Assembly: GCF_014653785.1 (NCBI RefSeq)
Contig: NZ_BNAS01000002.1
Span: 182,756-246,755, forward strand
Length of the DNA: 64,000 bases
Source: Promicromonospora soli
Lineage (GTDB): Bacteria > Actinomycetota > Actinomycetes > Actinomycetales > Cellulomonadaceae
Direction: 5' to 3'
Shown here: one piece after another, positions 38,616 through 47,285 of the stretch
How positions within the stretch are numbered: the first letter of the stretch is position 1
How the letters are laid out: the number at the start of each line of letters is the position of its first letter
Made by a program: the position numbers and the translations under genes
The notes under the pieces: generated by a model
Told to the model about the DNA's origin: nothing
What the model saw: the letters and a program-made list of their open reading frames with translations, nothing else
Database searches by the model: none

Positions 38616-40235
38616 TCAGGAGAACCGCGTGTAGAAGGCGTTGCGGAACAGCTCCTCAGGGTCGTGCTGCCGCTTCAGCGCGAAGAACTCGTCCAGGGTC
38701 GGGTAAGCCTGCACCACCTGCTCGCGCGTGTAGTGCGGCTGGTACGGCAGGTAGAACGTGCCCTCGTGCTCCAGGGTGAGCGTCACCAGCCGCCGTGTCA
38801 GCCCCGCCATGTCGGCGTTCCCGGCGTCGGACAGGTCCTGGCTGAGATACAGGACAACCGACAGCCGGTCGCCCGGCGCGTACGACAGCAAAACCTCGTC
38901 ACGGTGCACCACCCGGACGGACGCGCTCAGCAGCTCGGCGTCGTGGTCAAGCAGCACGGGCGCAGCGGCTTCGAGGAACTCGCCGAGCCGGTCCGGCTCC
39001 ACGAAGTACTCGTGCAGGACGTCGGTCCGGTCCGGCAGCTTGTGGTTGAGGAGCCCGAGACCGTTGTACGTGGCCTGGGTCCGGGCCACCAGGCAGGCCT
39101 CGGCGTCGCGCAGCGCCGCGTTGCGCGAGCGGGTGCAGGGCTGGAAGCTCGGCAGCACATGCTTCTGCGCGGCCCAGCGCGCCTCCTGGAAGACGCCGCC
39201 GTGCCTGGCGAGGTTCAGGGCGAGCCTCCCCACACGGGAGTCCTGCGTGTCCTTCAGCAGCGGGATCGGCTCGGCGACATTCCCGGGCGTCCCTCCGGTG
39301 TCACTGTACGTGTAGAGGATGGCCTCGGAGAGAAAGGACGACGGTGCCGTGGACAGGTGGGCGTACATAAGGCGGGCGTTCTCGTCGGGCACGACCTCCT
39401 CGAGGTAGGTCCGCGCGAGGTCCCCGCTCGGGATCACGCGCTGCTCCAGCTGGTACATGCTGTCCTGCACGGTCTCCAGCTCGACCTCGGTGATCACTCC
39501 GAACAACCCGTAGCCGCCGATCACCGCGCCGAACAGCTCCGGGTCGCTCGCTCGGTCGATGTCGCGGACCGTGCCGTCCGCGGTGACGAGCCGCAGGGAC
39601 CGGACGGTCCCCGCGAGCGAACCGCGCCGGAAGTCGACCCCGTGCGCGTTCACCGACACCGTCCCGCCCACACTGAGGATGTCGATGCTCGGCATCGCGG
39701 TGACGGCCCGGCCCTCGGCATGCAGCGTCTCGAGCACACTGCGCCACGTGGCACCCGCTCCCACCCGCACCGTGCCGGCTTCCGCGTCCACGGTCACGGC
39801 GTCGAGCCCTCGCATGTCGAGCAGGAGGCCGCCCGGGTAGGACGCCTGCCCGCCCATCGCGTGCCGTGTCCCCGACACGGATACCGCCAGGTCGTTCTCC
39901 CGCGCGTACGCGACCGCCTGGACGACGTCGTCCTCGCTGCCGGGGCGTGCGACGCCGTGCACGGGGACCTCGTTCAGGCAGCTTGCGTCGTTCACGACAC
40001 CGCCGATCTGGGTCAGGCCCGGGGCGGTGTGCGGCGACGGCGGCATGGCGGGGTCGGTGCCCGTGGTCCCGAACGCGACGGGGCGCACCTCGGCGGTGCA
40101 CTCGCGAGGTCCCGCCGGTGCGGAGGAGTACCGGTCCCCCGCGGCGAGGCCGACGGCGAGGACAAGAGCCAGAGTGGCGCCCAGGACCCATCGCCGCGCC
40201 CGCTGTGCCCGGCGTGCCGGGGCTGGTCTGGCCAT
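38616..40235 (-). CDS. exported or membrane-anchored FAD-binding oxidoreductase (VAO/PCMH family)
   Basis: A 539-residue flavoenzyme. A basic N-terminus and one hydrophobic segment (WVLGATLALVLAVGLAAG) give a signal anchor or signal peptide. The FAD domain follows: VHGVARPGSEDDVVQAV, VSVSGTRHAMGGQ, VGAGATWRSVLETL, MPSIDILSVGGTVSVNAHG and GGYGLFGVITEVEL. The C-terminal part ends PTLDEFFALKRQHDPEELFRNAFYTRF, as in aldonolactone oxidase and berberine-bridge-like enzymes. The His in SGTRHAMGG is at the place where some members bind FAD covalently. Substrate unknown; an extracellular sugar or lactone is plausible. Confidence 0.8.
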   Translation of the reverse strand: MARPAPARRAQRARRWVLGATLALVLAVGLAAGDRYSSAPAGPRECTAEVRPVAFGTTGTDPAMPPSPHTAPGLTQIGGVVNDASCLNEVPVHGVARPGSEDDVVQAVAYARENDLAVSVSGTRHAMGGQASYPGGLLLDMRGLDAVTVDAEAGTVRVGAGATWRSVLETLHAEGRAVTAMPSIDILSVGGTVSVNAHGVDFRRGSLAGTVRSLRLVTADGTVRDIDRASDPELFGAVIGGYGLFGVITEVELETVQDSMYQLEQRVIPSGDLARTYLEEVVPDENARLMYAHLSTAPSSFLSEAILYTYSDTGGTPGNVAEPIPLLKDTQDSRVGRLALNLARHGGVFQEARWAAQKHVLPSFQPCTRSRNAALRDAEACLVARTQATYNGLGLLNHKLPDRTDVLHEYFVEPDRLGEFLEAAAPVLLDHDAELLSASVRVVHRDEVLLSYAPGDRLSVVLYLSQDLSDAGNADMAGLTRRLVTLTLEHEGTFYLPYQPHYTREQVVQAYPTLDEFFALKRQHDPEELFRNAFYTRFS

Positions 40236-40420
40236 GGGAGCTCTCCTCCGTCAGCACGCGGGGCGGCGGTGTCCTTGTGTCATGTCATGCCGAACTCTGG
40301 GTGAGCATATGCAGACGTCTGTGCGGGTATCACTCGAAGAACCGCAGTCCCAGTGTCTTCACAGAGTCTGACCCGCATGGTCGCACCACACCCGGATCGC
40401 GTCACCGTGGACATGGCTGT

Positions 40421-40767
40421 CCTTCGATCGTCCGCGACCTCGCGCGCGACAAGGCGCCGCACGAGCTGCTGCTCACCACGTCTACCGGGGCGATGCTCCA
40501 CAGGACGGCTGTGCTGCGCACCCTCGACTGGGAGCGACCGGTCAGGGCCGCCATTTGCACGACCTGCGGCACACCGCCGCGTGCCTATGGATCACGCGCC
40601 GCGTCGACCTCGCCACGGTGCAGGCGTGGTGCGGTCACGAGTCCGCAGCGACCACGAACCGGTACCTGCACTTCCTCGGCACAGGGGCCGATGTCGCCGG
40701 TCTGGAACGCCTCAACGACGGCACGAAGTACCCGGGGAGTACCCGGGCCAGGGAGGACGCCTCCTAG
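40421..40767 (+). pseudogene. tyrosine recombinase (integrase) C-terminal remnant, copy 1
   Basis: Two reading frames joined by a frameshift near 40545 give an integrase tail. The first frame reads SIVRDLARDKAPHELLL and TSTGAMLHRTAVLRTLDWER; the second reads HLHDLRHTAACLW, QAWCGHESAATTNRYLHFLG and ends in TAG at 40767. The catalytic His-x-x-Arg box, the GH box and the Tyr in TNRYLHF are all present, but the N-terminal half and the core-binding domain are gone. It is followed ten bases later by a strong terminator. A second, more decayed copy lies at 42731. Confidence 0.8.
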
Positions 40768-40777
40768 GCAACGAAGA

Positions 40778-40820
40778 AACCCCGCTTGACCTGGGCCGTT
40801 TGGCCTGGTCGAGCGGGGTT
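40778..40820 (+). terminator. terminator after integrase remnant 1
   Basis: Arms 40778-40791 and 40807-40820 pair over 14 bases with one G-T wobble around a 15-base loop, followed by TTCTT. The sequence and spacing resemble the terminator after integrase remnant 2. Confidence 0.75.
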
Positions 40821-40929
40821 CTTGCCACGCGGTCACTTCGGTGAGTTTCTGGTGAGCCGGCCACCGAGCCCGCGACCAGCGCTCGTCAGCACGCGCTGCG
40901 CTACGAGTCGGGCACATCGCCTCACCGGA

Positions 40930-41475
40930 CTAGCCGACCTTGACCACTCTGGCGCCGCCCGCCACGCGGTCGTGCCACCCCTGGCGGTTCGCGGCGTCCT
41001 TCTGGATCGTCACGGCGATCGCCACGATCGCCAGAACGGTCGCGACACCGGAGATTAGGCCACCGACGACGGGAATGAGACCGAGGAGCCCCAGTGCCGT
41101 GAACGCGTTGCGCTTCAACGACGCCTGGATCGTGGGCCTGCCGCCTTGGGGTCCTCGGACCTCGAGCCTGAGGAGCATCTTCCCGAAGGTCCAGCCGGTC
41201 TGAGATTCCAGCACTGTGAAGTAGCCCCAATAGATCGCGGCCACGAGAACGGAGGTGACTGCGCCTGCGTACGGGTCGTCCTGTCCGATTCCCCAGTAAC
41301 CAGCGTCAGCCTGCATGAGATCTCCGACCACGATGATCGAGACGACGACGAAGCTCACGATGAACAACATCGCGAAGTCGATGGCCCGGGCGAGGGCACG
41401 GTCGACCAAGGGAGCCGGCCGAGTCTCGGCCGTGTTGGGCACGGGGCTCTTGCGAGGTTGAGTGGCACCGGTCAT
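40930..41475 (-). CDS. RDD family membrane protein
   Basis: A 181-residue membrane protein with the RDD layout: an N-terminal Arg-Ala-x-Asp motif (LARAIDFAMLFIVSF) in the first helix, a second helix region (VTSVLVAAIYWGYFTVLESQTGWTFGKMLLRLEV, with the conserved GKMLL segment) and a third pair of helices (LLGLIPVVGGLISGVATVLAIVAIAV). It ends NRQGWHDRVAGGARVVKV, where the W-HD pair is typical of the family. The function of RDD proteins is mostly unknown; transport of ions or osmoprotection has been suggested. It lies within the segment bracketed by integrase remnants. Confidence 0.85.
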   Translation of the reverse strand: MTGATQPRKSPVPNTAETRPAPLVDRALARAIDFAMLFIVSFVVVSIIVVGDLMQADAGYWGIGQDDPYAGAVTSVLVAAIYWGYFTVLESQTGWTFGKMLLRLEVRGPQGGRPTIQASLKRNAFTALGLLGLIPVVGGLISGVATVLAIVAIAVTIQKDAANRQGWHDRVAGGARVVKVG

Positions 41476-41718
41476 CGCCCTACCCCTTTGCGCAGGTGGT
41501 GCAGGTCAGCCGTGGACGGCTCTGACCTTGAGTCAAGTCGTGGTGTCACCTACGGCCGACACGTTGGGCTCAACGTCCCGCCATTCGAGGACTTCCGGCA
41601 CGTCCGCGGCGTTCCTCGGCGGCCCACCATGATTCTAGGAGACCTGTCGTCTCGACCATTCTCTGTCGGGGCAGGGCTCTCCTCAACAAGGCGCTCGAAC
41701 AGCGCGAGGAGGTGCGTG

Positions 41719-42612
41719 ATGCGAACCGCAGTTGTTACCCAAAAGGGCCACGAAATCCACCAGGGCCACGAAGGTGTTCCCGCCAGTCGCGGCCGAAGCC
41801 GCGCCCTGCAACCTGTAGGCAGATTCGTTCTGCACCTGCTCGAGATGTGCATGGTGATGTGCGCCGGCGCCATCGCGCTGGGCTTCCTGTTCTTCGGCAC
41901 TGCCGCGTTGCTCGGATACACCGATCTGCTGCAGCGGGCGCCCGCGCTGTCCGTCCTCGTGATCGCCATCAGCCTGTCGCTGCCCATGGCCGTTTGGATG
42001 CGGTTCAGGGGCATGGCTTGGCGACCCACTTTGGAGATGTCCGGTTCCACGATGGTCTTCGGCCTGCTACTCATCGTGGCGTACTGGACTGACCTGGTCG
42101 CTCGAGACAGCCTGGTCGAAGTGCAGACGAGTGCGGCCTGCCCGCTGATGCTCGCTGTCATGCTGTTGCGGCCCCGTCTGTACGCGGGCCACGCTCACGG
42201 TGGGGGGAGGCCGGCGACGCGCGACGGTCCGTTCCCGCGCGGCTTCGCCCGGTCCAACCGTCTAGTGGCGAACCCGGTCATCCGACGGTTCGCAGGCTCC
42301 ATCGGGCCGCTGACTCTCGTGCAGCACCGCGGACGAAAGACCGGGAGGACATACGCCACGCCCGTGATGTCGTTCACCACCCACGGCGGTCTCGTCGTCG
42401 GAGTCATGTACGGCAAGCGTTCGGACTGGGTCAGGAATGTTCTCGCTGGGGGTGCCGTGGAGGTCAAGCGACGCGGCCGAACAGACCGGTACCAGAGCGC
42501 GCGACTGCTGGGACAGGGTGAAGGTCTCCACCTCCTCCCGAGCATGCTCCGTGGTCCCTTCCGACTGCTCCGGGTACGCCACTTTGTGTACCTCACGGAT
42601 CTCGCCGCATAG
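41719..42612 (+). CDS. membrane protein fused to a Ddn-like deazaflavin-dependent oxidoreductase domain
   Basis: A 297-residue two-part protein. Residues about 35-155 form four hydrophobic helices (LLEMCMVMCAGAIALGFLFFG, LSVLVIAISLSLPMAVWM, STMVFGLLLIVAYW, CPLMLAVMLL). Residues about 175-290 match the F420-dependent nitroreductase (Ddn/DUF385) split barrel: NPVIRRFAGSIGPLTLVQHRGRKTGRTYATPV, then GVMYGKRSDWVRNVLAGGAVEVKRRGR. The GRKTGR and WVRN segments bind F420 in Ddn. A GAGGAGG site lies seven bases before the ATG. The membrane part is unusual for this family. It is bracketed by integrase remnants. Confidence 0.75.
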   Translation: MRTAVVTQKGHEIHQGHEGVPASRGRSRALQPVGRFVLHLLEMCMVMCAGAIALGFLFFGTAALLGYTDLLQRAPALSVLVIAISLSLPMAVWMRFRGMAWRPTLEMSGSTMVFGLLLIVAYWTDLVARDSLVEVQTSAACPLMLAVMLLRPRLYAGHAHGGGRPATRDGPFPRGFARSNRLVANPVIRRFAGSIGPLTLVQHRGRKTGRTYATPVMSFTTHGGLVVGVMYGKRSDWVRNVLAGGAVEVKRRGRTDRYQSARLLGQGEGLHLLPSMLRGPFRLLRVRHFVYLTDLAA

Positions 42613-42730
42613 GCGCACGGCGGTCTCCCCGTGATTATTGCGAGGAGTCGCCCTTCAGGCTCTGGCCCGACGTCGCACAGCCGATCACGACGTCGGGCCT
42701 TCACCTGTAACGCAAACTCACTTCGGCAGA

Positions 42731-42899
42731 CCTCGCGTGGACCTCTCGACGATGCAGGCGCGGTGCGGACAGGAGTCCGCTACGACCACGAACCGGTACC
42801 TGCACTTCCTCGGGGCCGGGGCCGACGTGGCAGGCTGGATCGCCCAAACGAGGTTCGGAGTACCCAGGGAGTACCCGCCGCGACGAGGGCGCCTCCTAG
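42731..42899 (+). pseudogene. tyrosine recombinase C-terminal remnant, copy 2
   Basis: A shorter and more decayed relative of the remnant at 40421. VDLSTMQARCGQESATTTNRYLHFLGAGADVAGW aligns with the first copy but the catalytic GH is GQ. A frameshift near 42855 then leads to EYPGSTRRDEGAS and a TAG at 42897, matching the first copy's ending KYPGSTRAREDAS. The part with the HxxR box is lost. A terminator follows and then the tRNA-Thr gene. Confidence 0.75.
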
Positions 42900-42907
42900 G
42901 GAAGCGA

Positions 42908-42952
42908 AAACCCCGTCCGACCGAGGCTGTTACGCCTGGTCGGACGGGGTTT
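42908..42952. terminator. terminator between integrase remnant 2 and tRNA-Thr
   Basis: Perfect 15-base arms (42908-42922 and 42938-42952) with an A-run before and a T-run after, so it works in both directions: for the old integrase on the plus strand and for the tRNA on the minus strand. The 349-base gap 42613-42961 contains only this and the remnant. Confidence 0.85.
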
Positions 42953-42961
42953 ACACAGCGG

Positions 42962-43034
42962 AGCCGCCTGTGAGAATCGAACTCACGACCTTCTCATTAC
43001 GAGTGAGACGCTCTACCGACTGAGCTAAGGCGGC
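42962..43034 (-). tRNA. tRNA-Thr (CGT anticodon)
   Basis: A 73-base cloverleaf on the minus strand. The acceptor stem is GCCGCCT paired with AGGCGGC; the D arm contains TAGCTCAGTCGGTAGAGC; the anticodon stem TCTCA/TGAGA encloses the loop CTCGTAA with anticodon CGT, reading ACG; the T arm contains GTGAGTTCGATTCTCAC. CCA is not encoded. The 3' end lies next to integrase remnant 2, making it a likely former attachment site. Confidence 0.95.
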
Positions 43035-43160
43035 GTGCGCACCGCGATGCCGGCTGTAACCGGATCGGTGAGCGGCCCTCACTGTACCCAATGGACGGCC
43101 CAGGTTTCAAAGTGAAAGCGTGTGACGTCCTCGACGCTGCGAATCCGAGCGAACAGCAGG

Positions 43161-44705
43161 TCAGCAGGTGAGGCCGTCCTCGGGCACCTTGCCGTCCACC
43201 AGGTAGTCCTCGACGGCCCCGCTGATGCAGGAGTTGGACCGGCCGTACGCCGTGTGACCCTCCCCCTCGTACGTGACCAGCACGCCCGACGAGAGCGTGT
43301 CCGCCAGCGACTCGGCCCAGCGGTACGGGGTGGCGGGGTCGTTGGTGGTGCCGATGACGACGATCGGCGGCGCTCCCTTCGCGGCGGGGTCGAACTCCTG
43401 CTTCGCCGGCGGGTACGGCCAGTCGGTGCACTCGATGCCGGAGTACCCGAACGACTCGCCGAGCGTGGGTGCCGCGTCCTGGATCTCCTCGGCAAGCTCC
43501 CGCATCTTCGCCATGTCGTCCTCGGCGCGGGCGTCGGCGCAGTTGATCGCGCGGAACGCCTCCTCGCTGTTGGACTTGAACGTGCCGTCGTCGTTGCGGT
43601 CGTTGTAGACGTCCGCCAGGTAGAGCAGGTCGTCGCCGGTGCCCTCCCAGAGAACCTCCTGCAGGGCCTGCGTGAGGAACGACCAGGAGGCCTCGTCGTA
43701 CATCGTCACGGCCACGCCGTAGAAGGCGAGCTTCTTGGTCACCACCCGCCCGGACGACGTCGGTATCGGGTTGGGTTCGGCGTCCTCGACCATGGCCTGG
43801 ATCTGCTGCAGACCGCTCGTGACGTCGCCGGTGAGCGGGCAGTCGCTGCTCGCCTGGCAGTCCGTCACGTAGGCGCGCAGGGCGCTCTCGAAGCCCTCCG
43901 CCTGCTGCAGCGCCACCTCGTCGGAGCCCAGCGTGGTGTCGAGCGCCCCGTCGAGCACCAGGCGCCCGGACCGGTCCGGGAACAGGCCGGCATAGGTGGC
44001 GCCGAGCTGGGTGCCGTAGGAGAAGCCGAGGTAGTTGAGCTTGTCGTCGCCCAGCACGCCCCGGAGCATGTCCATGTCGCGGGCAGCGGACTGCGTGTCC
44101 ACGTGCTCGAGCAGCGGCCCGGTGTTCTCCGCGCAGGCCTGGCCCCAGTCCCGCACCGCGTCCTGCCGGTCGGCCAGGCCCGCTTCCGTGTAGGGGTAGT
44201 CCTTGCTGAGGAACTCGTCCTTGCGCGCGTCGTCGTAGCACTCGACCGGCGTCGACTTCCCGACGCCGCGGGGGTCGAAGCCCACGATGTCGAACGACGT
44301 CCGCAGCGACTGCCCGAACCGCGCCGGGTCACCCACGAAGTCCACTCCCGAACCGCCCGGCCCGCCCGGGTTGACCAGCAGCGACCCGGTCTTCTGGCCC
44401 GAGGCGGAGATCCGCTTGAGCGCGATCTCGATGCTGCCCTCCCCGGGGTCGTGCCAGGAGAGCGGAGCGGACGCCGTGGCGCACTGGAAGCCCTCGCCGC
44501 ACTCGGTCCACTCCAGCGACTGGCCGTAGTAGTCCTCGTAACCCTCGGGTGCGCCCTCCGTCGCCGAACCATCCGACTTGCCCACGTCTTCCAGCGCCGT
44601 CTGCACCTTGGGCGGTGCTCCGCAGGCGGCGAGGAGAAGAACAGTGGTGAGCAGCGTGGCGACGGCGGCCGCGGGCTGACGACGACGGCGGGCGGGGCGA
44701 ATCAC
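43161..44705 (-). CDS. TAP-like alpha/beta hydrolase lipoprotein (tripeptidyl aminopeptidase family)
   Basis: A 514-residue exported peptidase-like protein. The signal peptide ends in a lipobox (VLLLAAC). The hydrolase domain has LLVNPGGPGGSGVDF, the oxyanion segment, VGFDPRGVGKS, the nucleophile GFSYGTQLG with Ser229, and the late VIGTTNDPATPY (Asp) and YEGEGHTAYGRS (His). The TAP C-terminal domain with paired cysteines (CISGAVEDYLVDGKVPEDGLTC) closes the protein. Streptomyces relatives remove N-terminal tripeptides. The start is a GTG with a TAGGTT -10 box six bases upstream. Confidence 0.9.
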   Translation of the reverse strand: MIRPARRRRQPAAAVATLLTTVLLLAACGAPPKVQTALEDVGKSDGSATEGAPEGYEDYYGQSLEWTECGEGFQCATASAPLSWHDPGEGSIEIALKRISASGQKTGSLLVNPGGPGGSGVDFVGDPARFGQSLRTSFDIVGFDPRGVGKSTPVECYDDARKDEFLSKDYPYTEAGLADRQDAVRDWGQACAENTGPLLEHVDTQSAARDMDMLRGVLGDDKLNYLGFSYGTQLGATYAGLFPDRSGRLVLDGALDTTLGSDEVALQQAEGFESALRAYVTDCQASSDCPLTGDVTSGLQQIQAMVEDAEPNPIPTSSGRVVTKKLAFYGVAVTMYDEASWSFLTQALQEVLWEGTGDDLLYLADVYNDRNDDGTFKSNSEEAFRAINCADARAEDDMAKMRELAEEIQDAAPTLGESFGYSGIECTDWPYPPAKQEFDPAAKGAPPIVVIGTTNDPATPYRWAESLADTLSSGVLVTYEGEGHTAYGRSNSCISGAVEDYLVDGKVPEDGLTC

Positions 44706-44711
44706 CCGGAC

Positions 44712-44717
44712 AACCTA
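44712..44717 (-). promoter_or_regulatory. -10 box of the TAP-like gene, probable leaderless transcript
   Basis: TAGGTT on the minus strand ends six bases before the GTG at 44705, without a ribosome site between. Confidence 0.45.
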
Positions 44718-44768
44718 TCTGTTGTGCTCGGAAGATTTCTTACCGGCTGGCGAACCAACACGCGACCC

Positions 44769-45425
44769 TCACGAGTCGAGCCAGGCGACCGGACCGGGCT
44801 CTCCCTCGGCGCTGCGGGGCAGGAGCTGGACCTGGCCCTTGTCGCCCAGCATGACCGGCACCGGCTGGCCCGTGTCGGCGTCAGCGGGCGCCTCGACCAC
44901 CGTGGTCGTGGGCACGAAGTCCATGGTGCACATGCCGTCGCTCGGGGGCACGAGGGTCACTGCGAGCATGCCGTCCGCGGCGGCGACGTCGGCGGACTTG
45001 TCGCCCGGGCCCGAGCCGATGGTCGCCTGCGGCTCCGCGAAGGTCGGGCAGGAGCTCGACCCGTTCGTCACCACATACAGCAGGCCGGGTTCGGGTGACC
45101 ACGCGACGCCGGCCGTCGAGTCGGTGCTCCCTTCCAGGCCCGGAGGCAGACCGCGGCCGGAGCTGCCGGCGACGACCTCCATCTCGGCGGCCTCCGGCAG
45201 CTTGCCGTCCTCGCCTTCTCCGTCCGACGGGCTGGGGCTGGTCATGTCGCTCTCCTCGGGGGACGTGGTCGCCGTCGACCCGCCCGCTTCGGACCCGCCG
45301 ACGTCGGACTGCGCGCAACCCGACAGTGCGAGCGCGGCCGTCATGCCTATGCCCAGGGCCGTCGCACCCGCGCGCGCCAGAGCCCGTGCCGCCGTGCCCG
45401 ACCGGTTCATCCGCCTGCTCATCAT
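44769..45425 (-). CDS. hypothetical lipoprotein
   Basis: A 218-residue secreted lipoprotein. The signal peptide ends ALALSGC. A Ser/Thr/Glu/Asp-rich linker (about 40-75) leads to a small beta-rich domain with two cysteines (SSSCPTFAEPQ and DGMCTMDFVP) in the pattern of many actinobacterial cell-surface lipoproteins of unknown role. Several methionines start the frame; the ATG at 45425 or the one three bases later are both possible. It lies 63 bases upstream of the TAP-like gene on the same strand and may be co-transcribed with it unless the -10 box at 44712 acts alone. Confidence 0.6.
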   Translation of the reverse strand: MMSRRMNRSGTAARALARAGATALGIGMTAALALSGCAQSDVGGSEAGGSTATTSPEESDMTSPSPSDGEGEDGKLPEAAEMEVVAGSSGRGLPPGLEGSTDSTAGVAWSPEPGLLYVVTNGSSSCPTFAEPQATIGSGPGDKSADVAAADGMLAVTLVPPSDGMCTMDFVPTTTVVEAPADADTGQPVPVMLGDKGQVQLLPRSAEGEPGPVAWLDS

Positions 45426-45540
45426 CCCCAGATCCTTCCACTCGCCACTAAGAACCCCTGGTGGAAGGGGCGCGGGACTGCGCCCCCTCCACCCCTGTCA
45501 TGTGGCGAACGGTGCGGGTCTTGCACCCCGCTGCCGACGC

Positions 45541-45596
45541 ATCGGCAAAAGGCCAGGTGACCGGTAGCCATACCGATCACCTGGCCCTTTGCCGAT
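45541..45596. terminator. long hairpin terminator downstream of the HypX-like gene
   Basis: Arms 45541-45560 and 45577-45596 pair over 20 bases with one mismatch; the 16-base loop contains a further CGGT/ACCG stem. On the minus strand the right-hand part reads GGCCTTTTGCC, giving a short T-run. It separates the HypX-like gene from the lipoprotein gene downstream. Confidence 0.75.
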
Positions 45597-45614
45597 CATT
45601 GCGCGAACAGCGGC

Positions 45615-47285
45615 TCACACGCGGGCCGAGGAGAAGCGCAGCTTCTCCGGGGTGGCGTCCGCGGCCGTCTTGCGGAGGAAGGCCCGGCGGTGCACCGAGA
45701 ACGCGTTGCGGTCGTCGAAGAAGTCGCGCGCCATCTCGGCCAGCTCGATGGTCTTGTAGTACGACAGCGGCCGGTCGGTCGCCCGCCGCTCCGCACGCGC
45801 GGCCAGCATCCAGCCGAGCGTGGCGGGCTCCTCGTAGCCCTGCGCGGCCGAGGACAGCCAGGTGGTGAACTCGCCCCACTCCCGCGGCCCGACGGCGCTG
45901 ATCAGCCCGATGCGGGCCGCCTCGGCCACGGAGATCGGCAGCTTGCGGGACAGGAGCAGCGACGCACGGTGCTCCCCCACGCGCGACGGCATGCTCCAGG
46001 AGTGCAGCTCGGAGCCGTAGATCCCCATGTCGTAGTACGGGTTGAGGACCACGCCCTCGCGGGCGAGCGTCACGTCCGCGCACAGCCCGGCCATCACGCC
46101 GCCCGCGCCGGCGTTCGCGGTGAACGCCGCGACGGTCAGCTGGTCAGCGGTGGCGATCGCGAGGCACAGCTCGTCGATGGCACAGATGTTGTCCCAGGCC
46201 TCCGCCGGCGGGTCCGGCGACGCGTCGACGGTGCCCAGGTGGATCCCGTTGGAGAACGCGTGCTCGGTGCCCTTGATCACGAGCACCCGCGTGTCCTCCG
46301 TGAGGGCCTTCTCGACGGCGCTCGTCAGGCGGCGGCACTGCTCCGAGTACATGGCGCCGCTGTAGGAGCGGAACGTCAGGTACCCGACGGAGCCGTCACG
46401 CACGTACGTCGTCTCCGCCAGGGCGTCCGGGACGCGGCGGAACGGGGCGCCGCTCGCGTCGATCACCTGCGCGGCCGGCAGCTTGGCGCCTCGTCGGCCG
46501 CTCAGCGCGGCGGCGTAGCCGACCCAGAGCGTCCCGACACCGCAGGCGATCGCCACGGCATCGAGGTTGCGGCCCACCACCGTGCCGGGTGGGGCGCCGG
46601 TGTGGTCCTGCGACGCGACGGCGTCGAACACGCAGACCGACCGGCCGTTGATGTCGGCGGGGGCGCCAGGGGCGCCGTCGGCCGCCGCGACGAGCCGCTC
46701 CAGCTCGCTCGCGGGGCGGCGCCAGTCGATGCGGAAGTCCTCGCGGCGCAGCAACGGCAGCTCACCGTCGACGGGCACGATCCGCAGGCAGGCCTCCGCC
46801 GGGATCGGTCGCTCGCCGTCGGCCACCTTGCGGACGACCTCGCCGATACAGGCCATCGCCGCGTCCGCGACGCGGCTGTTGTAGAGCGCGCTCTTGGCGA
46901 TCGGCTGGTCCGGCATGTCGAAGACGGCGGTGGCCCACACCGGACCGGCGTCCAGCTCCTCGACCGCGGACAGGGCGGTGACGCCCCAGCGCTCCCGGCC
47001 GTCGCGGATCGCGTGGTCGAGCGAGGAGGGCCCGCGGTCGCCCACCGGGCCCGGGTGCACGATGACGGTCGGCCAGCGGTCGTAGATCGTGTCCGGCACG
47101 CGGTGCTTGAGGAACGGGCACAGGATGAGGTCCGGGTCGGCACGCTCGACCGCGCGGGTCATGGCGGCACCCGACTCGAAGGTCGGCGCGATCTCGACGC
47201 CGACGTCGTGCCCCTGCTCCCTCAGGGAACACCAGACCCGCTGGGTGAGACCGTTGAAGGCAGAAACCAGCAGGAGGATCCTCAT
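45615..47285 (-). CDS. hypX: HypX/HoxX-like protein (formyltransferase-enoyl-CoA hydratase fusion)
   Basis: A 556-residue two-domain protein. Residues about 1-270 are a formyl-tetrahydrofolate-dependent transferase fold: MRILLLVSAFNGLTQRVW, LICPFLKHRVPDTIY and VIVHPGPVGDRGPSSLDHAI, the last being a HypX hallmark, with a Fmt-like C-terminal subdomain. Residues about 280-556 are a crotonase fold (VLVIKGTEHAFSNGIHLG, oxyanion region TANAGAGGVMAG) ending RRAFLRKTAADATPEKL. In O2-tolerant hydrogenase hosts, HypX makes CO for the NiFe centre from formyl-CoA. No hydrogenase gene is in this window. The ATG at 47285 has AAGGAG upstream; a start at 47372 lacks family support. Confidence 0.85.
   Translation of the reverse strand: MRILLLVSAFNGLTQRVWCSLREQGHDVGVEIAPTFESGAAMTRAVERADPDLILCPFLKHRVPDTIYDRWPTVIVHPGPVGDRGPSSLDHAIRDGRERWGVTALSAVEELDAGPVWATAVFDMPDQPIAKSALYNSRVADAAMACIGEVVRKVADGERPIPAEACLRIVPVDGELPLLRREDFRIDWRRPASELERLVAAADGAPGAPADINGRSVCVFDAVASQDHTGAPPGTVVGRNLDAVAIACGVGTLWVGYAAALSGRRGAKLPAAQVIDASGAPFRRVPDALAETTYVRDGSVGYLTFRSYSGAMYSEQCRRLTSAVEKALTEDTRVLVIKGTEHAFSNGIHLGTVDASPDPPAEAWDNICAIDELCLAIATADQLTVAAFTANAGAGGVMAGLCADVTLAREGVVLNPYYDMGIYGSELHSWSMPSRVGEHRASLLLSRKLPISVAEAARIGLISAVGPREWGEFTTWLSSAAQGYEEPATLGWMLAARAERRATDRPLSYYKTIELAEMARDFFDDRNAFSVHRRAFLRKTAADATPEKLRFSSARV

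Noticed and set aside
40353-40844. A continuous 163-codon gene in the integrase area
   Set aside because: Its frame does not carry the integrase motifs, which are split between the other two frames; it is a by-product of the frameshifted remnant.
45615-46500. Annotation of the region as a stand-alone enoyl-CoA hydratase
   Set aside because: The crotonase part is continuous with an N-terminal formyltransferase part carrying the HypX GDRGPSSLD motif.
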